From an uncultured bacterium (GTDB lineage Bacteria; Bacillota; Clostridia; Oscillospirales; Oscillospiraceae): DNA of 50,431 nt. This document shows, one piece after another, positions 8,930-16,976 of this stretch (within the stretch, counting starts at the first letter, position 1; each line of letters starts with the position of its first letter). The notes beneath the pieces were generated by a model. That model was not told where the DNA came from and searched no databases. It was given only the letters and a program-made list of their open reading frames with translations. Both the position numbers and the translations under genes were made by a program. The stretch lies in contig CAMTMC010000013.1 of assembly GCA_947073515.1 (NCBI GenBank), positions 1-50,431 of the forward strand, written 5' to 3'.

Positions 8930-11900
8930 ATGAAAACCAATCCGGGGCGGCGCTGGCTGTCCCTGCTGCTCACCCTGGCCCTGTGCCTGACCCTCGCCCC
9001 CGCCGCTCTCGCCGCCGAGGGGGACGGGGATACCCAGTTCATCTTTACCGACAAGGACGATAAGGAACTGTCCCAGCTGGAGCTCTTTGTCAAGACGCAA
9101 AACAACGACTCGGTCACGGTCAAGGCCGCCGCCTTCCAGGGCGAGACGGAGCTTCTCCCCGACCAGGGGGCCGTGTACGAGTTTTCAGGAAGCGGCGAGG
9201 TCATTGACGTTGACGGAAACGCCGAGAAGCGGGAGATCAAGATCACCCCCAAGAAGGAGGGCTCCGCCACCGTGACTGTCACCGTCACCAAGGACGGCGA
9301 GACCGCCACGGCCAGCCTCCCCGTAAAAGTCACCCAGAAGATGGAGAGCCTGCGGCTGAGCAGCAATTCCCTCATCATGGAGGTGAACGGCTCCGAGGAG
9401 CTGGCCGCCACCCCCGTCCCGGACAGCGCCAAGGTCAAGTGGGAGTCCAGCGACACCGACGTGGTGTATGTCCGGGACTCCAGCAACACAAGCTGGAAGG
9501 CCAACCTCTCCGCCCGGAAGCCCGGCAAGGCCACCATCAAGGCCACCATCGGCACCGAGGAGAACAATATGGTCACCGCCGAGTGCGAGGTGGAGGTCAG
9601 CGGCATCGTGCTGGAGCAGAAGTCTGTCTCCCTCAAAGAGGGCCAGCGGGAGGATATCCCCCACTACACCCCCTACGGGGCGGCTAAGGACCTGAACCCC
9701 ACCTACCAGTCCACCGACCCCAGCGTCGTCCAGGTGCTGGGCGGCCAGCTGGAGGGCCGGGGCCCCGGCACCACCACCGTCTCCGTGTTTGTGGGACCGT
9801 ACTCCACCACCTTTGACGTGACGGTGTCCGCCGACAGCAACACCACCCTGGACGATATCACCATCTCCAGCGGCGGCACGCTGAAGTTTAACACCCGGAT
9901 CAGCGATTTTGAGAAGCAGGCCCAGTCCCATGACGGCAAGCTCAGCCACCTGACCAGCCTCAGCGTGCCCACCAGCCAGGGCACCTTGTACTACGGCTAT
10001 AAGTCCGAGGGGGAGCCCGGCGCCGGCGTGGCCCAGAACGGCAACTACTACGCCAACCCCTCCACCGGCCAGAACGACCTGGCGGACGTGACCTTCGTGC
10101 CCAACCCCTACTTCACCGGCGGGCGGGTGACCATCACCTATACCCTGGTGACCACCAACCAGCAGCGCTACAACGGCCGGATCATGCTGGAGGTGACCCA
10201 GTCGGCCAGCGGCGACCTGTCCCTGAATACCACGGTGAACACCCCGGTGGCCCTCAGCGGCAATATGTTCAGCCAGGCCGCCCAGCGGATCACCGGCGCC
10301 CCCCTGAGCCATGTGGTGTTCTCCCTCCCCTCTGAGAACCGGGGCACCCTGTACTACGACTATGTGTCGGAGGACAACTACGGCTATAAGCTGGCTGTCA
10401 ACGGCCAGTATGGCCAGAGCCAGCTGGACGGCATCTCCTTTGTCCCCGCCCCGGGCTTCACCGGCACAGTGACCATCTACTACACCGGCTACAGCGTGGG
10501 CGCTTATGACAACCAGTTCTCCGGCACGCTGACCATTACCGTGGGGAGCCGGAATACCAGCGGCGGGCCCAGCTACACCATCGCCCAGGGCGGCGTGGCC
10601 AGTTTCAACGACGAGGATTTCGGGGACTACTGCGCGGAGATCCTCCAGGGCTACTCCCGCTCCCTGAGCTACGTCCGCTTTGATTCCCTGCCCAACCCGG
10701 ACCAGGGCACCCTGTACTACGACTACCGCTCCGCCAACAACACGGGCAGCCGGGTATCCACCGGCGAGACCTATTACTACGGCAGCCGCTCCCTGCGGCT
10801 GGATAAGGTGTCCTTCGCCGCCAACCCGGACTTTACCGGCATCGTGTCCATCCCCTTCACCGGCTGGGACACCTCCGGCACCCACTTCAGCGGGACGGTG
10901 GAAATCAATGTGCGGGCCTCCGGCGGCTCCGGGGATATCCACTACTCCGTGGCCCCGGGGAAGGCCTTCACCCTGAAGACCAATGATTTCAACGACCTGT
11001 GCAACGACCTCACCCACCGGAACCTGAACTACATCGTCTTCCAGGCCCTGCCCGACCGGAAGGACGGCACCTTGTACTACAACCGCTCCAGCTCCGACGG
11101 CGGCAGCCGGGTGAACACCAGCCAGCGGTACTCCCGCAGCGCCGGCTCCTACCGCATCGACCGGGTGTCCTTTGTGGCCTCCAGCTCCTTCTCCGGCAGC
11201 ATCGACATCCCCTTCGAGGGCTGCGCCTCCAACACCGGGGACACCTTTACCGGGGTCATTACCATCCACGCCTCCGACTCCCCCGGGGGCAATGACGTTA
11301 TCTCCTACTCCACCGGCTACCAGGAGGCGGTCCTCTTTGATGACGCCGACTTCAACGACCTGTGCCAGTGGGAGACGGACAAAAACCTGAACTATGTCCG
11401 CTTTGACCTGCCCTCCGCCAGCCAGGGCACCTTGTACCAGAATTACCGGGCCAGCAGCAGCTCCAACACCAAGGTGAGCGCCAACTCCCGGTACTACCGC
11501 AGCTCCTCCCCCAGGATCGACCAGGTGGCCTTTGTCCCGGCCAGCGGCTTCTCCGGCACAGCGGCGGTGGACTTCACCGCTACCGCCACCGACGGCAGCC
11601 AGTTTGACGGCACAGTGGAAATCCAGGTGGGCGAGCCCCAGGCGGACGCCAGCGTCCGCTATTACACCCAGACCAGGCCGGTCACCTTCCGGGCCACGGA
11701 CTTTGAGGACGGCAGCCGGTACTCCCTCTCCTCCATCCGCTTCAACGCCATGCCCTCCGCCAACGCCGGCCATCTGTACTACCAGTACACCAGCCCCACC
11801 CAGTACGGGCGGCAGGCCAGCGCCGGAACCTCCTACGGCACCAGCGGCAGCAACCTCATCTCCCAGCTCACCTTCGTGCCCCGGGCGGGGTACCAGGGGA

Positions 11901-12541
11901 CGGTGGTCCTGCCCTTCACCGGCACTAACTCCAACAACAGCACCTTCTTGGGGGAGGTCATCATCACCGTCCAGCCCACCAGCAGCTCCTCCTACTTCAG
12001 CGACATGGCCAGTTACAGCGGCGGAGCCAAGGCGGCGGTGGACTTCCTGCTGGAGAACGGCATCACCTCCGGCATCAGCGCCAGCCAGTTCGGCCCGGAG
12101 GGCTCCATCCGCCGGGGGGACTTCGCCTTGATGATGTACCAGGCCTTTGGCCTGGCCGGCTCCGCCAGCTCCGGCAGCTACTTTAACGACGTCAGCCCCT
12201 CCGACTACTACGGCAAGGCGGTGAACACCCTGTATTCCATGGGGATCGTCACCGGACGGGGCAGCGGCCGTTACGACCCCAGCGGCACCCTGTCCCGTCA
12301 GGACGCCATGCTCATGGTCCAGAAGGCCATGCGGGCGGTGGGCTGGAGCGCCAGCGACGGCCCCTACAGCTACCTCACCGGCTACCACGACGCCGGACAG
12401 GTGGCCTCTTACGCCCAGGGAGCTATGGCGTATGTGATCCAGATGGGCATCCTGCCCACCGACAGCGGCCGGCTGGCCCCCAACGACCCCCTCACCCGGG
12501 TGGACATGGCCCAGGTCCTCCACCGGGCGCTGACCTATTAA
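8930..12541 (+). CDS. SLH-domain surface protein with two Ig-like domains and six ~120-residue repeats
   Basis: 1203 residues from ATG 8930 (AAAGGAGTG upstream). The signal peptide ends at about residue 28-29 (APAALA|A). Residues ~139-220 and ~226-302 look like bacterial Ig-like (Big_2) domains. Residues ~305-1020 hold six repeats about 120 residues long, marked by G(T/H)LYxxY at nt ~9979, 10343, 10706, 11067, 11427 and 11770. Each also has a (V/I)xFVPxxxFxGxxxIxFTG block and a FxGxxxIxV end. Three SLH domains close the protein (~1021-1203; YFSDM, YFNDV and YHDAG starts). SLH domains are C-terminal here but N-terminal in the preceding gene, so the two proteins would sit on the wall in opposite orientation. 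It is likely structural or adhesive; no catalytic motif is seen. The repeat family is not one I can name. Confidence 0.85.
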   Translation: MKTNPGRRWLSLLLTLALCLTLAPAALAAEGDGDTQFIFTDKDDKELSQLELFVKTQNNDSVTVKAAAFQGETELLPDQGAVYEFSGSGEVIDVDGNAEKREIKITPKKEGSATVTVTVTKDGETATASLPVKVTQKMESLRLSSNSLIMEVNGSEELAATPVPDSAKVKWESSDTDVVYVRDSSNTSWKANLSARKPGKATIKATIGTEENNMVTAECEVEVSGIVLEQKSVSLKEGQREDIPHYTPYGAAKDLNPTYQSTDPSVVQVLGGQLEGRGPGTTTVSVFVGPYSTTFDVTVSADSNTTLDDITISSGGTLKFNTRISDFEKQAQSHDGKLSHLTSLSVPTSQGTLYYGYKSEGEPGAGVAQNGNYYANPSTGQNDLADVTFVPNPYFTGGRVTITYTLVTTNQQRYNGRIMLEVTQSASGDLSLNTTVNTPVALSGNMFSQAAQRITGAPLSHVVFSLPSENRGTLYYDYVSEDNYGYKLAVNGQYGQSQLDGISFVPAPGFTGTVTIYYTGYSVGAYDNQFSGTLTITVGSRNTSGGPSYTIAQGGVASFNDEDFGDYCAEILQGYSRSLSYVRFDSLPNPDQGTLYYDYRSANNTGSRVSTGETYYYGSRSLRLDKVSFAANPDFTGIVSIPFTGWDTSGTHFSGTVEINVRASGGSGDIHYSVAPGKAFTLKTNDFNDLCNDLTHRNLNYIVFQALPDRKDGTLYYNRSSSDGGSRVNTSQRYSRSAGSYRIDRVSFVASSSFSGSIDIPFEGCASNTGDTFTGVITIHASDSPGGNDVISYSTGYQEAVLFDDADFNDLCQWETDKNLNYVRFDLPSASQGTLYQNYRASSSSNTKVSANSRYYRSSSPRIDQVAFVPASGFSGTAAVDFTATATDGSQFDGTVEIQVGEPQADASVRYYTQTRPVTFRATDFEDGSRYSLSSIRFNAMPSANAGHLYYQYTSPTQYGRQASAGTSYGTSGSNLISQLTFVPRAGYQGTVVLPFTGTNSNNSTFLGEVIITVQPTSSSSYFSDMASYSGGAKAAVDFLLENGITSGISASQFGPEGSIRRGDFALMMYQAFGLAGSASSGSYFNDVSPSDYYGKAVNTLYSMGIVTGRGSGRYDPSGTLSRQDAMLMVQKAMRAVGWSASDGPYSYLTGYHDAGQVASYAQGAMAYVIQMGILPTDSGRLAPNDPLTRVDMAQVLHRALTY

Positions 12542-12585
12542 GGAACCACTGATTCAATCCCCGCCGGACTGAATCCCCCTGCTTT

Positions 12586-12622
12586 CCCAGGGGCTCCCCT
12601 ACTGCTAAACGGAGCCCCTGGG
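12586..12622 (+). terminator. 12-bp hairpin downstream of the second SLH gene
   Basis: CCCAGGGGCTCC (12586-12597) pairs perfectly with GGAGCCCCTGGG (12611-12622) around a 13-base loop. There is no T-run, so it probably assists the stronger terminator just after it. Confidence 0.45.
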
Positions 12623-12624
12623 AT

Positions 12625-12670
12625 GCAAAAAAACAGGCGTGACCGACACTGGTCACGCCTGTTTTTTTGC
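12625..12670. terminator. Bidirectional rho-independent terminator
   Basis: A 20-bp perfect inverted repeat (12625-12644 with 12651-12670, 6-base loop). The GC core GGCGTGACC is flanked by seven A on one side and seven T on the other, so it works for both strands. It ends the SLH operon on the plus strand and the yjfB-like gene on the minus strand. Confidence 0.9.
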
Positions 12671-12687
12671 CTGAAAAGCGCTGTTGA

Positions 12688-12858
12688 TTACACCCGAACG
12701 TCAAAGCTGTGCTCAGACGGAGGGGGCACCGCGGCGACCATCTCGTTGATCAAAGAGATCGCCTGGCTCTCAGCGTCATCCATGGAACGCTTCATCAGGG
12801 ATATGGCGTACGTGTTCTGAAACTGGGCGGCACTCATACCCATAGCGCTTTCTACCAT
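12688..12858 (-). CDS. YjfB-like putative motility protein
   Basis: 56 residues from ATG 12858, with AAAGGAG eight to nine bases upstream. It is a short soluble helical protein, with AQFQNTYAISLMKRSMDDAE followed by an Ile/Leu-rich helix. That matches the small YjfB family: a polar start, then a VxxAVxxxxLKKAMDxAExQ-like helix. In B. subtilis yjfB belongs to the sigma-D regulon and its function is unknown (established). A sigma-D promoter lies 46 bases upstream here and supports the assignment. It is monocistronic, ending at the bidirectional terminator. Confidence 0.75.
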   Translation of the reverse strand: MVESAMGMSAAQFQNTYAISLMKRSMDDAESQAISLINEMVAAVPPPSEHSFDVRV

Positions 12859-12903
12859 CCCGGTCACTCCTTTCTGGAAATACGGGGGAATCCCCTGTAT
12901 TAT

Positions 12904-12930
12904 ATATCGGCAGACGCTGTCCAAATATAA
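12904..12930 (-). promoter_or_regulatory. Sigma-D/sigma-28 promoter for the yjfB-like gene
   Basis: On the minus strand GCCGATAT (12911-12904) is a full -10 match to the FliA consensus. The -35 element is TTAT with a 15-base spacer (12930-12927) or TATA with a 14-base spacer. It is a weaker -35 than at the HPt gene. The start codon is 46 bases downstream of the -10. Confidence 0.7.
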
Positions 12931-12966
12931 GGGCAAATGGAGCAAGTTGCCCACACTCGCCTGAAT

Positions 12967-15900
12967 CTAGTTGGCGGCGGCCATGCCATCGCCCTGCTCC
13001 CGCATCAGCTGTTCAAAGTCCTCCATGGGCATGGGCTGATAGTAGTAATAACCCTGGATGACGCAGCAGTCCAGCTGTTTGAGAAACTCTACCTGCTCCA
13101 CATTCTCCACGCCCTCGGCCACTAGGGTCATCTCCAGATCGTGGGCCATGGCCACAATGTGGCGGACAATAATGCCGCTGGGCTGGTCCCGCTCCAGTTC
13201 CATGAAGAATACCCGGTCCAGCTTCAGCACATCCACCTTTGTCTTCCACATCATGTTCAGGGAGGAATCGCCGGTGCCAAAATCGTCGATGGCCACGGAG
13301 AAACCCGCCGACCGCAGCTTATGGGCAACACCGTTGAGCTGGTTGTGGTTGCTGGTGTACAGGGTCTCCGTGATCTCCACCTCGATCAGGCTGTGGGGAA
13401 GGCCGTAGCTGTCAATGAGCTGGATGAACCGGCGGAGAAAGTCCTTCTCATACAGGTGGAGCTTTGACATATTCAGGGAGACAGGGACAGTGGGCACCTG
13501 GCTGTCCAGATCCCGGCGGAGCATCTTGCACAGCTCCTCCCACACATACCAGTCCACCTTCTGCATGGTCTGGCTACGCTCAAACAGGGGGACAAACTGG
13601 GCGGGGGAAATATTCCCGTACTTGGGATGCTTCCACCGGACCAGGGCCTCCGCCCCCACAATCTTCTCCGTGCGGGAATCCACCTTGGGCTGGAGGTAAA
13701 GGGAAAACTGGCCGGCGCGCAGGGCCTCGTCCTGTTCCGCCAGCATCCGAGCCTCCATCATGGTGCTCTGGCGGATTTCTCCGTCATAGTACGTGACACG
13801 CCTGCCCACCTGCTGCTTACAGCGGTTATGGGCGTGATCGGCCTGGATACACAGCCGCTGGGCGTCCTCCCCCAGGCCCTTCTCCTCCCAGCACACGCCA
13901 AAGGTCATAATCACCGGGAAGTCGGTGATGCCTGCCAGCAACCGCTCCACCTGGTCCAGCAGCCGCTCGATCTCCGAGGCGTCCTGGAAGCACTGGGCAA
14001 TGTAGTACGAGTCGGCATAGTGCCGGCAGACAAGCGCATCTTTATGGACGCACTGTTTTAAAATGATCCCAACTTTGCGCAGGATCACATCCCCCGCTTC
14101 ACTACCATAGACATCCGCGACCAGGTGGAAGTCCCGGATATTGGCCCGGATCACCGCGTGCCGCCCCTGTGCCGCCGTGTGATTTTTAAGCTGGAAGTCC
14201 AGGCGGCGGCAAAAATAAGACCAGCTGAACAGCCCAGTCACCGGGTCGAAGGAGGCCTCGTTCATCACATAGAACGAGCGCTGTAAATTCTCCAGAGACA
14301 GGATCATACAGGGGTAGAGCGTGCCGTCACCCCGGTCCTCCAGGCCGGACTGCGCCCGCAGCACGGTCCAGTAGACGCTGTTGTCTGTACCCACACAGTG
14401 GAACTTGCAGTCCAGGATCATCTCTTTTCCCACATACAAGTCGTCCAGGACCTGGGTGGTAAAGGTCTGGTCAAAGCGCTCCTCGTCCTGGGTTGTGGCG
14501 CAGAACTGCTTGAAAAAGTCAAAGCTGCCGCTGAGGATATCCTCTTTCTCGGGGATCCGGTATACGTTGTCCTCCCGCACGTAGCCCACGTCCACCTTGT
14601 CCTCCCCCAGATCCACCTGGAGGAGCAGGTCACAGTCCCGCTTCAGGAAGGTCTGGTAGGACTCCATAAAGCGCATGGCCTCTCCCCCGGTGACGGATTT
14701 CGGGGACAGGTGGTAGGCGGTGCGCAGCCAAGCATAATACCGGCTTTTCCACCGGGCCTGCTTGTTGTCCGCCTGTAAGGCCATCTCATACAGGTCAATG
14801 TGGGTATTCTCCCACATCCAGCTCACCGCCGCCAGGCAGATGCCGTTGGGCTGATGGACCCGCTCTCTCAGCCGCTCCACCAGCTTTTTCAGCTCATCTT
14901 TCTCAACGTTGGGGTAGAGCACTGCGAATTCGCCGCCGCCCACACGGAAAATCTTGGCCTGCTGGAAAATCTCTGTCAGCAGCCCGGCTATCTGGCGGAT
15001 CAGCTTATTCCCCTCCTGCTGCCCCTCCTGCTCATTGACAGAGCGCAGGTTGTTGATATCCAGCGCCACATAGCCCATGCTCTCCAGCTTCCAGGTGTTG
15101 ATGGTATCCATAGCCTGCACATAGCTGCTCCGGTTGAGCAGGCCGGTCATGATATCACAGCCCTGCATAAAGCGGATTTCCTGAAGCATGCGCTCATTTT
15201 TGATTTCAGAGGTGAGGAAGTTGATGATTGGGAGCAGGAACTCGTGCTCCCCCGTGCAGACCTTGGGGTTATCCACCCCAATAAAGCTGACTACCTTCCC
15301 CTCAATCACATAGGGGGCAGCCAGAAGGCTGTGGACCCCCTGGGCGCTCAAATCATGGTAGACGTCCGGCTGGGACTGGGCGATATCCTCGGTGTCTTGA
15401 ATAAATACCCGGCCCTCCCGTTTAAACTCCTCTACCCAGGGGGCGATATTCTCCCCGGGCACCTCCTGCAAGGCGTCGATCACGGGGGCGGCCTCAGGGC
15501 CGCACCACTCATAGCTGTTGCACCAAGTGCCCTGCTTTTCGTTCAGGGTAAATACATAGGCCCGGTCGGCCTGGTAGAACTCCCCCGTCAGCTGAAGGAC
15601 GTGGTTCACCCGCTCCTTCAGGGGTGTCTCCCGGCTGCTGAGACTGTGGACACACTGGATGAGGGTCTCCCGCATCGCCAGAGCCTCCTGGGTGCGCCGG
15701 CTAAGCTGCTCTTTCTCGGTAATATCTTGGGCGATCTCCAGCCGGGCATCTCTGCCCTGCCACTGGATGAGCATATCCTTCCGCAAAAAGGTACGGCCGT
15801 GAGCCACATTTTCCCAGACGCAGAATTCCTCCTGGCTGAGCTGGCCGTTGTTGCAGAAAGGACAGGGCTCGGCCCGCTCCTGGATCACCCGGTAGCATTT

Positions 15901-16035
15901 CTGTCCCACCAGTTCCTCCCGCGTTTTACCGAAAAATTCGCAGCCCGCCCGGTTGATGTAAAGCAGTTCATGGTTCTCGGTGCGGGAGACATAAATAATT
16001 TCGTCTAATTTGTCCAGCAGATGTTCTTGATCCAT
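12967..16035 (-). CDS. PAS-GAF-GGDEF-GGDEF-EAL protein, probable c-di-GMP phosphodiesterase
   Basis: 1022 residues from ATG 16035, seven bases after an AGGGGGTG RBS; GTG 16044 overlaps that RBS and is less likely. Domains: PAS ~1-105 with CPFC at 58-61, GAF ~115-280, first GGDEF ~294-420, a poorly conserved PAS-like region ~450-590, second GGDEF ~595-750, EAL ~765-1010. The first GGDEF loop reads GGGEF (366-370), lacking the metal-binding acid; the second reads ADSYY (674-678). Both are probably inactive as cyclases, though they could bind GTP. The EAL domain keeps E796, N855, E887, D917/D918, K938, E974/E977 and Q994, so c-di-GMP hydrolysis is expected. No membrane segments are seen, so it is cytosolic. 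It lies 30 bases after the lipoprotein gene, probably in one operon. Confidence 0.9.
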   Translation of the reverse strand: MDQEHLLDKLDEIIYVSRTENHELLYINRAGCEFFGKTREELVGQKCYRVIQERAEPCPFCNNGQLSQEEFCVWENVAHGRTFLRKDMLIQWQGRDARLEIAQDITEKEQLSRRTQEALAMRETLIQCVHSLSSRETPLKERVNHVLQLTGEFYQADRAYVFTLNEKQGTWCNSYEWCGPEAAPVIDALQEVPGENIAPWVEEFKREGRVFIQDTEDIAQSQPDVYHDLSAQGVHSLLAAPYVIEGKVVSFIGVDNPKVCTGEHEFLLPIINFLTSEIKNERMLQEIRFMQGCDIMTGLLNRSSYVQAMDTINTWKLESMGYVALDINNLRSVNEQEGQQEGNKLIRQIAGLLTEIFQQAKIFRVGGGEFAVLYPNVEKDELKKLVERLRERVHQPNGICLAAVSWMWENTHIDLYEMALQADNKQARWKSRYYAWLRTAYHLSPKSVTGGEAMRFMESYQTFLKRDCDLLLQVDLGEDKVDVGYVREDNVYRIPEKEDILSGSFDFFKQFCATTQDEERFDQTFTTQVLDDLYVGKEMILDCKFHCVGTDNSVYWTVLRAQSGLEDRGDGTLYPCMILSLENLQRSFYVMNEASFDPVTGLFSWSYFCRRLDFQLKNHTAAQGRHAVIRANIRDFHLVADVYGSEAGDVILRKVGIILKQCVHKDALVCRHYADSYYIAQCFQDASEIERLLDQVERLLAGITDFPVIMTFGVCWEEKGLGEDAQRLCIQADHAHNRCKQQVGRRVTYYDGEIRQSTMMEARMLAEQDEALRAGQFSLYLQPKVDSRTEKIVGAEALVRWKHPKYGNISPAQFVPLFERSQTMQKVDWYVWEELCKMLRRDLDSQVPTVPVSLNMSKLHLYEKDFLRRFIQLIDSYGLPHSLIEVEITETLYTSNHNQLNGVAHKLRSAGFSVAIDDFGTGDSSLNMMWKTKVDVLKLDRVFFMELERDQPSGIIVRHIVAMAHDLEMTLVAEGVENVEQVEFLKQLDCCVIQGYYYYQPMPMEDFEQLMREQGDGMAAAN

Positions 16036-16065
16036 CTGTCCCACCCCCTCGTCATACCGACAAAA

Positions 16066-16839
16066 TCAGCCCAGCTCGATCAGGGCGCCGCCCTGGGTAT
16101 CCTGGCGGTAAATATGCTGTTGGTCTGTGCTGAGGTAATAGGTACCCACAATCACGGGGACATGTTCCGTCTCGCTGGGACGCTGGATCTCATAAACATT
16201 AAACCGGCGGCAGCTAAAATCGTTCACCTGGATAAAGCCCTCCACCGGAAAAATTTCGTAGCTCTCCATGGAGCTGCCCGACAGCCCCAGCCGGGCTGGC
16301 TCCAGCCCCTTGATGTACTCCATCTGCTCGTCCAGGGAGGCGGGTTCGTCGTCCGACTTCTCCGGCTCCTTCAGGGCCCCCTCCGGCACCGACACCTGGG
16401 CAGACAGGTTCCCCGTCTCTGACCAGCCGATGGCGATCTGGAACAGATGGCCCTCCACCTGTGACTCCCGGGCCAGGATCACCTCGCCAACCCGGTCAGT
16501 CAGCTCAGGACGGTCCATCAAAATGATATGGTCCATGTCTGTGAGGACAAATTCATGCTCCTCTTTCAGTAGCTCAGAGATATAGCGGTCCACCAGCGCC
16601 GCCGGGGCAGGGACCTCATAAGTATAGGTATATTGCAGGGGGGTGGAATCAGCCCCCTCGCTCACGTCTTTCATCTCATCAATGGTGAGAAGGGTGCCTT
16701 CCCCCTCCTCCATAATCTGATCCAGAGAGGGGGTGGTGTCCTCCCCCAGCGTATAAAACATGGGCGGAGTCGCATCCTTCTTTCCGCAGCCCGCCAGGCA
16801 AAAAAGCGCCAGACAACAGGCCATTAGTTTCCTTCTCAT
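16066..16839 (-). CDS. Lipoprotein of unknown function
   Basis: 257 residues from ATG 16839 (TTGGAG upstream); an in-frame GTG at 16851 overlaps the RBS. The N-terminus is a lipoprotein signal peptide with lipobox LAGC, and Cys18 is the expected lipidated residue. The rest is acidic, soluble and predicted mixed alpha/beta. I do not recognise the family. It sits between the FtsA-like ATPase and the EAL phosphodiesterase on the same strand, which suggests an envelope-sensing role upstream of the phosphodiesterase or a partner for the ATPase (inference only). Confidence 0.75.
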   Translation of the reverse strand: MRRKLMACCLALFCLAGCGKKDATPPMFYTLGEDTTPSLDQIMEEGEGTLLTIDEMKDVSEGADSTPLQYTYTYEVPAPAALVDRYISELLKEEHEFVLTDMDHIILMDRPELTDRVGEVILARESQVEGHLFQIAIGWSETGNLSAQVSVPEGALKEPEKSDDEPASLDEQMEYIKGLEPARLGLSGSSMESYEIFPVEGFIQVNDFSCRRFNVYEIQRPSETEHVPVIVGTYYLSTDQQHIYRQDTQGGALIELG

Positions 16840-16976
16840 GAAATAATTCACTCCAATAATTTTTGGTTAGGCTGAACATCGGGAGTGTCGAAGCCTCGGA
16901 TTTTATTGGGTCTTCCCATGCGGCCGGCGGGGGAAAACCCGGAATAAATTTTCTTGGCAGACACTCCCTGAAAAGC

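Noticed and set aside
9979..11785. Nucleotide tandem repeats of ~360 bp as a mobile or non-coding element
   Set aside because: They are protein-domain repeats with diverged DNA and intact reading frame.
9185..12523. Open frame of 1112 codons on the minus strand
   Set aside because: Antisense to the second SLH gene. Its Gly/Ala/Val/His-rich repeats mirror the real repeats, and the sense strand has signal peptide and SLH motifs.
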